Assembly (NCBI RefSeq): GCF_001641335.1
Contig: NZ_LVEM01000007.1
Span: forward strand, 173,571 to 237,570
Length of the DNA stretch: 64,000 nucleotides
Direction of reading: 5' to 3'
Source of the DNA: Bradyrhizobium stylosanthis
GTDB taxonomy: Bacteria > Pseudomonadota > Alphaproteobacteria > Rhizobiales > Xanthobacteraceae
Position 1 is the stretch's first letter; every line of letters starts with the position of its first letter. Below the pieces are notes generated by a model that made no database searches, was not told the origin of the DNA, and saw only the letters and a program-made list of their open reading frames with translations. Shown piece after piece: positions 26,484 through 33,997 of the stretch. The position numbers and the translations under genes are program-made.

Positions 26484-28739
26484 TCACACGAAATCGATGA
26501 ACTTGTTGAAAGGCATCTCCCGGATGCGTTTTCCGGTCGCCGCGAAGATCGCGTTGGCGAGCGCAGGCGCAGCGGGCGGCACCGGCGGCTCTCCGACACC
26601 CCTCACCTTCGGATCGTTCTCGAGCCCGCGAACCTCGATGACCGGGCACTGATAGATCCGCATCGCTTCGTGGTGATTATAGTTGGTCTGCTGCACCGCG
26701 CCCTTGGCATAGGTGAGCTCGCAATTGATGGCGTGACCGAGGCCCCAGACGACGCCGCCCTGCACCTGGTTCTCGAAATTGACGGGATCGACGACCTTGC
26801 CGACGTCGACCGCGACCCAGACCTTGTCGATCCTGATGCCTCTGTCCGTCATCGAGACTTCGACGACTTCGGCCGTCGGTGTCCCGAACGACTCGACGAA
26901 GGCGACGCCGCGCCCGCGCCCGTTGCCGAGCGGTCCCTTCCAGTCCGACATCTCAGCGACCGTCTCCAGCACCTTGCGATAATGCGGCACGGTGCACATC
27001 GCGATGCGCGCCCTCATGGGATCGAGACCCGCCGCGTGGATCAACTCGTCGATGAAGCTTTCGGTGAAGAACCCTGATGTCGAGGCGCCGACCGAGCGCC
27101 ACGTCGTGCTCGGCGAGAGTCCCTGCGCCTCGTAGCTCGTGGCCCGGAAATTGGGGATGTCGTAATAGACGTTCCACAGGCCGGCGGCCAATTGCCCGTC
27201 GGGATCCTTGGAGGGCGTGCCCGAACGCTCGAGCAGCCCCTTGAGCGGGGTCGTCGAGGCCAGTTGCAGATCGGCTGCGACGATCTTGCTCTTGTCGACG
27301 CTGCCGCGATGCCGGGCGATCGCGATCTGCCGCGGAATGTCCTGGAGGAAATCCTCCTCGCGCGAGAACACCAGCTTGATCGGCGTTCCCTTCATCTGGT
27401 TGGCGATCTCGGCGAGAACGCGGACGTTCTCGTATTCGAGACGGTGGCCGAAGCTTCCACCGGTCCATTGATTGTGAAAGGTGACCTGTTCCGGCTTGAG
27501 GCCGATCGCCGTCGCTGCGACCCACTGCACGAAGCGGGGGCTCTGATGGCCAACCCAGATTTCCATCCCGTTGTCGGTAACGAGGCCGATCCCGTTCAGC
27601 GGTTCGAGCGGCTGATGCGCCACGTAAGGCGCGCGGTATTCGGCTTCGACGAGCGTGCCGGTCTTCAGCCCGCCTTCGATGTCGCCGATCTTGCGCCATT
27701 CCTTGCCCAGGAACTCGGGCTTGAACGAGGATTCCAGAACCTTCCAATGGTCGGCCTGCTCGGCGGGATAGGCCGAGGGCGCCCACTCGCAAACGACGGC
27801 GTCGGCCGCCTTCATGGCGTACCAGCTGTTGGTGGCGATCACCGCGATGCCGTTCTTGATTTCGAGGATCTTCTTGACCCCCGGCATCGCCCGCGCCTTG
27901 CCGGCATCGTAGGATTTCAGCGGCTGCCCTTTGGCGGGGTTCAGCTTGACGGAGGCGTAGAGCATGCCGTCCATCTTCATATCGATGCCGAACTTCAGCT
28001 CGCCCATGACCTTCTCGCGAATGTCGAGGCGCATCATCGGCTTGCCGAGCAAGCGCCATTTCGAGGGATCGCGCGGCTTGGCATCCAGCACCGGCGGAAT
28101 CTTCGCAGCATCCGCAGACAGATCGACATAAGCGATCTTGGTCCCGTTGGGCAGGATCACATGGCCCGACTGGGTACTCAGGTCAGCCACGGCGACGCCC
28201 GCACGCTTGGCCGCCGCCGCCTTCAGCGTCTCGCGCGCGACCGCGCCGGCAACACGCAGCTTCTCATAGGTGTCCGGAATCGTGCTCGACCCGCCGGTCA
28301 TTTGCAGGCCGGCTTGCCTCAGCCATTCGAGCGTCTTGGCGCGCGCCTCCTCGGCGGCCGGGCTTTGGTCCGCGGCCACGAACGGCGCGAACTCGTCGGC
28401 AAAGCCGGTGTTGAAATAGGCTGGGCTTGGACCGGCGAAGCGGATTTCGAACTGGCCGGGATCGAGGTCCATCTCCTCGGCGATCATGATCGGCTGCACC
28501 GAGCCGACGCCCTGACCGATGTCGGCGTGCTGTGCGATCAGCGTGATCTTGTCCGGACTGATCTCGACCCAGGGATTGAAGGTCACCGAGTTCGGCCCGA
28601 GACCTGCGGTCAGCGGATTGCCATCGGCGCTCGGCACTGCCGCTTCGGCGCTGCCATAGGCACCGAACGCAATGCCGCCGGCGATGGCGGCAGAGCCGAA
28701 AACGAACGCGCGGCGTGAGAGGTTCTGCATGTGGCCCAT
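26484..28739 (-). CDS. iorB: Isoquinoline 1-oxidoreductase-type molybdenum hydroxylase, large subunit
   Basis: Molybdopterin-binding subunit of the xanthine dehydrogenase superfamily, 751 residues. The N-terminus carries a twin-arginine signal (NLSRRAFVFGSAAIAGG near residues 6-22), so the folded enzyme is exported to the periplasm. Conserved molybdenum-site segments are visible: GQGVGSVQP in the N-terminal domain, WTGGSFGHR near 430, and VRGVGEPPVPPAAPAL near the C-terminus, which contains the catalytic glutamate region. The start at 28739 lies two bases after the iorA stop and has GGAG 7 bp upstream. Known IorAB oxidises N-heterocycles and aldehydes; the substrate here cannot be read from sequence. 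Confidence 0.9.
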   Translation of the reverse strand: MGHMQNLSRRAFVFGSAAIAGGIAFGAYGSAEAAVPSADGNPLTAGLGPNSVTFNPWVEISPDKITLIAQHADIGQGVGSVQPIMIAEEMDLDPGQFEIRFAGPSPAYFNTGFADEFAPFVAADQSPAAEEARAKTLEWLRQAGLQMTGGSSTIPDTYEKLRVAGAVARETLKAAAAKRAGVAVADLSTQSGHVILPNGTKIAYVDLSADAAKIPPVLDAKPRDPSKWRLLGKPMMRLDIREKVMGELKFGIDMKMDGMLYASVKLNPAKGQPLKSYDAGKARAMPGVKKILEIKNGIAVIATNSWYAMKAADAVVCEWAPSAYPAEQADHWKVLESSFKPEFLGKEWRKIGDIEGGLKTGTLVEAEYRAPYVAHQPLEPLNGIGLVTDNGMEIWVGHQSPRFVQWVAATAIGLKPEQVTFHNQWTGGSFGHRLEYENVRVLAEIANQMKGTPIKLVFSREEDFLQDIPRQIAIARHRGSVDKSKIVAADLQLASTTPLKGLLERSGTPSKDPDGQLAAGLWNVYYDIPNFRATSYEAQGLSPSTTWRSVGASTSGFFTESFIDELIHAAGLDPMRARIAMCTVPHYRKVLETVAEMSDWKGPLGNGRGRGVAFVESFGTPTAEVVEVSMTDRGIRIDKVWVAVDVGKVVDPVNFENQVQGGVVWGLGHAINCELTYAKGAVQQTNYNHHEAMRIYQCPVIEVRGLENDPKVRGVGEPPVPPAAPALANAIFAATGKRIREMPFNKFIDFV

Positions 28740-28740
28740 C

Positions 28741-29205
28741 TCACTTCTCCGCCATCTTCTTGGCCGCTGCCGCATGGATCGCCGCACGGATGCGCGGATA
28801 GGTGCCGCAACGGCAGAGATTGCCGGACATCACCTGGTTGATCTCGTCGTCGGTGGGATTGGAGATCAGATCGAGAAGGGAGATGGCCTGCATGATCTGG
28901 CCGGTTTGGCAGTAGCCGCATTGCGGAACCTGATGCTCGATCCAGGCCTGCAACACCGGATGCTGCTCCTTCTTCGGCAATCCTTCGAGCGTGACGACCG
29001 ACTTGCCGGCGACCTCGCCGATATGCGCCTGACAGGATCGCACCGCCATTCCGTCGATCTGGACGGTGCACGCGCCGCATTGCGCGACCCCGCAGCCGTA
29101 TTTGGCGCTGGTGATGCCGAGCTCGTCGCGCAGCACCCACAAGAGCGGCATCCCGGCAACGACGTCGACCTGGCGCTTGATCCCGTTCACCGTGAGCTCG
29201 ATCAT
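28741..29205 (-). CDS. iorA: Isoquinoline 1-oxidoreductase-type iron-sulphur subunit
   Basis: Small subunit of 154 residues carrying two [2Fe-2S] clusters. The plant-ferredoxin-like N-terminal domain has YGCGVAQCGACTV with a further cysteine in RSCQAH; the helical C-terminal domain has QCGYCQTGQ and NLCRCGTY. It lacks a FAD subunit partner, as expected for IorAB types that pass electrons to a cytochrome. No signal peptide of its own, so it probably hitch-hikes with the Tat-exported large subunit. AGGAG precedes the ATG at 29205. Order is regulator, iorA, iorB, cytochrome, all on one strand. Confidence 0.92.
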   Translation of the reverse strand: MIELTVNGIKRQVDVVAGMPLLWVLRDELGITSAKYGCGVAQCGACTVQIDGMAVRSCQAHIGEVAGKSVVTLEGLPKKEQHPVLQAWIEHQVPQCGYCQTGQIMQAISLLDLISNPTDDEINQVMSGNLCRCGTYPRIRAAIHAAAAKKMAEK

Positions 29206-29287
29206 GTCGGTATGTCTCCTGACGGATCTGGTCGGCACAACAGCACTGCCTAATGGGCGCGTAGACGTATTTCCGATTCCTGCGGCA

Positions 29288-30223
29288 TCATGCGCAATCC
29301 CTGCGGAATACCGTATCGGCACGATCGGCTTTCACGTCGGCCTGGCCGCAACACAATTCGCGATACTGCCCCGGCGTGAGACTTGCGGCCTTGCGGAATA
29401 CGCGCGTGAAATTCGCTTGCGAGCCGAAGCCGAACTCCAGCGCGATCTCGACCAGGGACAGACGGTCGTGTGCGAGCTCGTGCCGCGCTGCCTGGACGCG
29501 GCGATCGGTCACATAACGGTGCGGTGACAATCCCGTCGCTTCGCGAAACAGCCGGGAGAAATGATAGGGGCTGAGGCAGGCCTGGGCCGCCAGATCCTCG
29601 AGCCTGATATCGCTGCCAAGAGAGGCCTCGATGTAGTCCAGCACGCGCTGGAGGCGCCGCGGATCGAGCGATGGCAATTTGTCGGGCGCGCGCCAGCGGT
29701 CGATCGTATAATTCCCCAGAAGATGCGCGGCGAGCGCGACCTGGATTCCCTTCACGAACAATGCGTCGGTCGGCTGGCGCGGACGATAGAGCAGATCGCG
29801 AAGCGGCGAGCAGATGTGGAACAGCACCTGATCCGCGAGGCCGTGGGCGTAGGCGATCTCGACCTTTGCCGGATCGATGCCGAAATCCGCGAGCGCGCTG
29901 TGGTCCAGCAGCGCCGGGGGAAGATAGAGATGGAGACATTCCATCCGGTCCGAAAGCTCGAGATGGCTCTCCTGCGTCCCGACAGGGACGAGGTAGCTCA
30001 TCCCCGGCCGCGCCAGGCTCTTCTGGACTTCGCCGTTGCCGGTCCGGCACACCATGCCGCCACCCGACAGCAGCATGACGAGCTCGGTGCAGATGGGAAC
30101 GGGCGTTGCCTGCCGCCCCGCCTCGAACTTGCGATGCTCGATGCTCAGCCCCGGCCAGTCGTTGGCCGCCGCGAGCTTCACGCTGTTCTGATACTTCTGA
30201 TCTCCATGCGTCACGAGCGCCAT
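29288..30223 (-). CDS. AraC-family transcriptional regulator of the ior genes
   Basis: Regulator of 311 residues. The N-terminal half is a cupin-like sensor region (VPICTELVMLLSGGGMVC, LELSDRMECLHLYLPP); the C-terminal half has the two AraC helix-turn-helix units (IRLEDLAAQACLSPYHFSRLF and SLVEIALEFGFGSQANFTRVF). The ATG at 30223 is chosen over one at 30280 because GGAGG lies 5 bp before it. It lies 82 bp upstream of iorA on the same strand, so it probably activates the ior operon in response to a substrate. The divergent gene to its right may share control. Confidence 0.88.
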   Translation of the reverse strand: MALVTHGDQKYQNSVKLAAANDWPGLSIEHRKFEAGRQATPVPICTELVMLLSGGGMVCRTGNGEVQKSLARPGMSYLVPVGTQESHLELSDRMECLHLYLPPALLDHSALADFGIDPAKVEIAYAHGLADQVLFHICSPLRDLLYRPRQPTDALFVKGIQVALAAHLLGNYTIDRWRAPDKLPSLDPRRLQRVLDYIEASLGSDIRLEDLAAQACLSPYHFSRLFREATGLSPHRYVTDRRVQAARHELAHDRLSLVEIALEFGFGSQANFTRVFRKAASLTPGQYRELCCGQADVKADRADTVFRRDCA

Positions 30224-30560
30224 CACGACCTCCGCTTCGTTGCGGCGAATCCCGGCCCCGTATCGCGCGCGAGCGATCATTCCATCCGGTGATGAGTTGC
30301 AGCCCCGGCCGCTGCCACGCCGATCGCGAATTTCTCACAAGCGACGATGGCGAAGTCCAGAGGCGGCGCGGTTAAAAGAAGTAAAACGCAGACAAAGCAA
30401 CGGCTTGAAACGCGGCGCGATCGACGTCGAAGGCCGGCTCCGCCACCGGTCAGCAAGATGCGTTTGCCATCGCGCAGGAATCGGAAATAGCGCAGTGCGC
30501 GCGTGCGCTAGTGAGGGTCATCAACGGCAATGCCGCCGTATCGAGGATCGGAGCCCCCGC
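30224..30560. promoter_or_regulatory. Divergent intergenic region with an inverted repeat
   Basis: 337 bp between the AraC regulator (leftward) and the alpha/beta hydrolase (rightward). I see no gene in it. At 30488-30510 TAGCGCA and TGCGCTA form a 7-bp inverted repeat with a 9-bp spacer, 50 bp before the hydrolase start, a plausible operator for a dimeric regulator. The left part is purine-rich with no clear promoter. Confidence 0.4.
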
Positions 30561-31322
30561 ATGAAGCCGCTCATCTCCGCGCTCGCTGCATTGTCGATCG
30601 CGACGGTCCAGGTCGCCGCCGCAGCTGCGGCCGAGAGAACCGTTTCCATCGTCCTCGTCCACGGCGCCTTCGTCGATGGCTCGGGCTGGAAGGACACCTA
30701 CGACATCCTTTCGAAGGCGGGCTACGAGGTGCTAGTCGTCCAGCACCCGACGATCACGCTTCGTGACGATGTCGTCGAGACCGAACGCGTGATCGCCAAG
30801 GCGAAGCACCCGGTCATTCTCGTCGGGCACTCCTATGGTGGAATGGTCATCACGGAGGCCGGCGACAATCCCAGGGTTCGCAGCCTCGTGTATTTCGCGG
30901 CATTTGCGCCGGACGCCGGGGAGTCGGTCAGCACGCTGGCCGAAGCGCCGGTGCCGGCCGGCGAGCACAAGGCGCCGCTGGTCGCCGAAGGCAATTATCT
31001 CGTCGTCGACCGCGAGAAATTCCCCACCTCGTTCGCGGCCGATGTCGATCCGGCCACGACCCGTTTCATGGGGGCTGCGCAACTGCCTTGGGGCTTGCAG
31101 GCGGTGCAGACCAAGGTCGATCGCGTGGCCTGGAAGACGAAGCCGACCTATTACATGGTGACGAGCGAGGATCACATGATCCCCCCGACGGCGCAGCGCA
31201 CCATGGCCAAGCGTTCCGGCGCGAAGGTGGCGGAGCTGAAAAGCAGCCACGCGGTGATGCTGTCGCATCCGCGCGAGGTCGCGGCCTTCATCAGAAGCGC
31301 AGACACATCCGCGGCCCACTGA
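30561..31322 (+). CDS. Exported alpha/beta hydrolase
   Basis: Hydrolase of 253 residues with an N-terminal signal peptide (MKPLISALAALSIATVQVAA, cleavage near AAAAE). The alpha/beta core shows LVHGAFVDGSGW (oxyanion region), the nucleophile elbow VGHSYGGMV near residue 94, and a C-terminal His in KSSHAVMLSHP. It resembles the EstC/salicylate esterase-like family found in many soil bacteria. First gene of a plus-strand run that continues with an aldo/keto reductase, VOC and ABM proteins, suggesting a joint role in modifying or detoxifying small molecules. Substrate unknown. Confidence 0.87.
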   Translation: MKPLISALAALSIATVQVAAAAAAERTVSIVLVHGAFVDGSGWKDTYDILSKAGYEVLVVQHPTITLRDDVVETERVIAKAKHPVILVGHSYGGMVITEAGDNPRVRSLVYFAAFAPDAGESVSTLAEAPVPAGEHKAPLVAEGNYLVVDREKFPTSFAADVDPATTRFMGAAQLPWGLQAVQTKVDRVAWKTKPTYYMVTSEDHMIPPTAQRTMAKRSGAKVAELKSSHAVMLSHPREVAAFIRSADTSAAH

Positions 31323-31378
31323 GATCTGGCCGTGCCGCCTGCGGATCGCTTCAGCGTTCACAGACAAGGATACGCAAC

Positions 31379-32392
31379 ATGGCCCTTAGGGATATTCTGC
31401 CGGGTCGACTGGGATTCGGCGCGGCGCCGCTCGGCAACATGTTCCGCGACATCCCGGAGCAGGAAGCGCGCGCGACGGTTGATGCCGCCTGGAATGACGG
31501 CATCCGCTATTTCGACACGGCGCCCTTCTACGGCGCAGGTCTCGCCGAGATCCGCATGGGCGCCGCGCTCGCCGGCCGGCCGCGAAGCGACTATGTCGTC
31601 AGCACCAAGGTTGGACGGCTGATCCTGGACGAGGTCGAGGATGTCAGCACCCGCGATCTCGGCGAGAAGGGCGGCGTCTTCAAATACGGCCGCCCGAACA
31701 GGATCGTGAACGACTATTCCCGGGACGCGACGCTGCGCTCGATCGAGGATAGCCTGAAGCGGCTCGGCACCTCCCATATCGACATCGCCTTCGTGCACGA
31801 CGTCGCGCAGGATTTCTACGGCGACGAGTGGCTTTCGGTGTTCGAGAGCGCGCGCAAGGGCGCGTTCAGGACGCTCGACCGGCTGCGCGACGAGGGCGTG
31901 ATCAAGGCGTGGGGCCTCGGCGTCAACCGGGTCGAGCCGATCGAGTTGCTGCTGGCGCTCGAAGAGCCGCGCCCCGACGGTTTCCTGCTCGCGGGCCGCT
32001 ACACGCTGCTCGACCATGCCCGGGCGCTACAGCGGGTGATGCCGATGGTGGCGGAACACGAGCTCGCGATCGTCGTCGGCGGCCCCTACAGTTCGGGCGC
32101 GCTCGTCGGCGGCCCGAACTTCGAATATGCCCCGGCGCCTCCGGAAATCCTCAACAAGGTGGCGCGGATCAAGGCCATCGCCGACCGCTACCGCATCAGC
32201 ATGAAGGCGGCAGGCCTGCAGTTCGCGCTCGCCAACCCCGTGGTGGCGGCCGTGATCCCCGGCGCGAGCCGCCCGGGCCGGATCGCCGAGGATCGCGCCG
32301 CGCTTAGGGAAGTCATCCCCGCCGATTTCTGGCACGAACTCCGTTCGGAGGGGCTCGTCAACGCCGCAGCTCCACTTCCCACGGCCGCTTGA
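31379..32392 (+). CDS. Aldo/keto reductase family oxidoreductase
   Basis: NAD(P)H-dependent oxidoreductase of 337 residues with the TIM-barrel AKR fold. Conserved features: GFGAAPLGNM near the N-terminus, YFDTAPFYGAG with the catalytic Asp and Tyr, STKVGR with the catalytic Lys, FVHDVAQ with the active-site His, and AVIPGASRPGR near the cofactor phosphate site. The sequence is closest in style to the L-fucose/D-threo-aldose 1-dehydrogenase branch. It follows the hydrolase by 56 bp and is probably cotranscribed. Confidence 0.9.
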   Translation: MALRDILPGRLGFGAAPLGNMFRDIPEQEARATVDAAWNDGIRYFDTAPFYGAGLAEIRMGAALAGRPRSDYVVSTKVGRLILDEVEDVSTRDLGEKGGVFKYGRPNRIVNDYSRDATLRSIEDSLKRLGTSHIDIAFVHDVAQDFYGDEWLSVFESARKGAFRTLDRLRDEGVIKAWGLGVNRVEPIELLLALEEPRPDGFLLAGRYTLLDHARALQRVMPMVAEHELAIVVGGPYSSGALVGGPNFEYAPAPPEILNKVARIKAIADRYRISMKAAGLQFALANPVVAAVIPGASRPGRIAEDRAALREVIPADFWHELRSEGLVNAAAPLPTAA

Positions 32393-32488
32393 GCCGTCAG
32401 AGCGCGCAGCAGATTCATTCCGGCCGGGCACCGCTCCGGCCGGCACGACAACGCACACAAAACCGACCGAACCACTGAGGAGAGCGAC

Positions 32489-33340
32489 ATGACAGACGAA
32501 GCCGACAACACCACCGACATGGGCCGCCGCACCCTGCTCCAGACCGCCGGCGCAGCCGTCGTCACCGGCCTCGTCGCCGGCACCGCAGCCGACGCGCAGG
32601 CGGCGACACAGGGTGCCAACAGCATGTCGCCGGCCGAGCGCAACGAGGCGCCGCTCGGCGCGCGGCTCCAGGGCGTCCAGCATTTCGGGCTGACGGTCCA
32701 GAACATGGAGCGGGCCTATCAGTTTTACACGGAAGTGCTCGGCGGCACCGAAGTGTTCCGTCACGGCGACTTCCAGGGCGACGAGGTGCAGAACACATTG
32801 CTGGCCGACCAGGAGATCGAGGCGAATGCGCGCGGGGTCAATCCGCGGACGATCGGCGTGCCCGACCTCAGAAGCGGAGCGCAGAGGCTGGATGTCCGCT
32901 TCATCCAGTTCGACAACGTGGTGATCGAACTGCTGCAATATCGCGAGGCCGATCAGCCGATGGGCGGCGCGAAGAGCTTTGCCGAGCCGGTCGAGCACAT
33001 GAGCCCGGCCTTTCCGCGCATGATGCACATCTGCTTCTACATTCGCGACGACGTCGACTTCAACAAGTTCATTGCCGACCTCGAGGCCGAATCCGCGCGC
33101 CGCGGCATGACGCAGGTGCGGGCGAACCGCACCATCCGCGTCATGACGGAGGCGGACCGCAAGGCGGCACCGCGCAGCACCAACACCAACCGGGTGACCG
33201 TGGAGCCTTCGAACGGCTGGGAGCTGATTTATTGCAAGGGGCCGGAAGGCGAGCAGCTCGAATTCGTCAAGGCGCTCGGCCCCGTCAAGCAGCGCTTCAG
33301 CGAGGCCCTGGCAAAGCGGCAGCAAACCATCGTGCGCTGA
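32489..33340 (+). CDS. Tat-exported VOC-superfamily protein
   Basis: Protein of 283 residues. A twin-arginine signal (MGRRTLLQTAGAAVVTGLVA, residues 11-30) precedes a glyoxalase/bleomycin-resistance fold: VQHFGLTVQNMERAYQFYTEVLGG opens the first beta-alpha-beta unit and MHICFYIRDDVDFNKFIADL the second. Metal ligands expected in the fold are plausible at the His of QHFGL, the His of MHICF and a Glu near QLEFVK. Export of a VOC protein is uncommon and suggests a periplasmic ligand. GAGGAGAG precedes the ATG at good spacing. A short GC inverted repeat (32420-32427 with 32436-32443) lies in the gap before it. Confidence 0.82.
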   Translation: MTDEADNTTDMGRRTLLQTAGAAVVTGLVAGTAADAQAATQGANSMSPAERNEAPLGARLQGVQHFGLTVQNMERAYQFYTEVLGGTEVFRHGDFQGDEVQNTLLADQEIEANARGVNPRTIGVPDLRSGAQRLDVRFIQFDNVVIELLQYREADQPMGGAKSFAEPVEHMSPAFPRMMHICFYIRDDVDFNKFIADLEAESARRGMTQVRANRTIRVMTEADRKAAPRSTNTNRVTVEPSNGWELIYCKGPEGEQLEFVKALGPVKQRFSEALAKRQQTIVR

Positions 33341-33351
33341 CGCGTCAAACG

Positions 33352-33381
33352 CCGGGCGGCCGGCTTCCGCCGGCTGCCCGG
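33352..33381 (+). repeat. Intercistronic hairpin between VOC and ABM genes
   Basis: CCGGGCGGCCGGC (33352-33364) and GCCGGCTGCCCGG (33369-33381) form a 13-bp stem with one G-U pair and a TTCC loop. It starts 12 bp after the VOC stop. No T-tract follows, so it is more likely an attenuator or mRNA-stabilising element within an operon than a full terminator. Confidence 0.5.
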
Positions 33382-33417
33382 AAGAGCGCTCACGATCTCA
33401 ATGTGAAGGACTTCATC

Positions 33418-33840
33418 ATGAAAACTCTCCTCCGCAACTCGCTTGGCGCGCTGCTGTTCGTTGCCGCGACGGCCATGACGGCAACACCGATCGCCGCCCA
33501 GGAGGCCCCGCGCGTGCACTATCAGGAGATCCCGGAGGGCGCCTATTCGGTGGTGGCCCAGGTGCGCGCCAAGCCGGGGAAGGAAGACGCGCTCCGCGCA
33601 GCGACGCTGCCGCTGATCGACCTGGTTCGCGGCGATCCCAAGAACCTGGTTTATTTCCTGCAGGAGGACCGTGCCAAACCCGGTCATTTCATCTTCTACG
33701 AGATCTTCGCCAGCCAGGCCGATTTCGATGCGCACAACGCGATGCCTTACGTGAAAGACTGGTTCACCAAGCTGCCGGAACTCGCCGACGGCGGCGTCGA
33801 GGTGATGCGCATGGCCGTTCTCGGCAAGCCCAAGAGATAG
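33418..33840 (+). CDS. Exported antibiotic-biosynthesis-monooxygenase (ABM) domain protein
   Basis: Protein of 140 residues: signal peptide (residues 1-27, cleavage near IAAQ), then a ferredoxin-like ABM fold (YSVVAQVRAKPGKEDALRAA, FLQEDRAKPGHFIFYEIFAS, DFDAHNAMPYVKDW). Such domains form dimers and may act as cofactor-free oxygenases or simply bind quinone-like ligands. It is the last of four plus-strand genes (hydrolase, aldo/keto reductase, VOC, ABM) that read as one detoxification or secondary-metabolite unit. AAGGA precedes the ATG at 33418. Confidence 0.85.
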   Translation: MKTLLRNSLGALLFVAATAMTATPIAAQEAPRVHYQEIPEGAYSVVAQVRAKPGKEDALRAATLPLIDLVRGDPKNLVYFLQEDRAKPGHFIFYEIFASQADFDAHNAMPYVKDWFTKLPELADGGVEVMRMAVLGKPKR

Positions 33841-33997
33841 CCAAAGCCGCTCTGGAACTCGTACGCGAGTGGTTTTGTCGCAGCCTGCTGCGGGCGAGTG
33901 CCCGCGGCAAATCGTGCGAATTCAGAAGGGCTCGCTTCAACAGGTTTGCGGCGCATGATAATTGCAGACGATCTGTTCGATCGATTGGCAATGAGCA

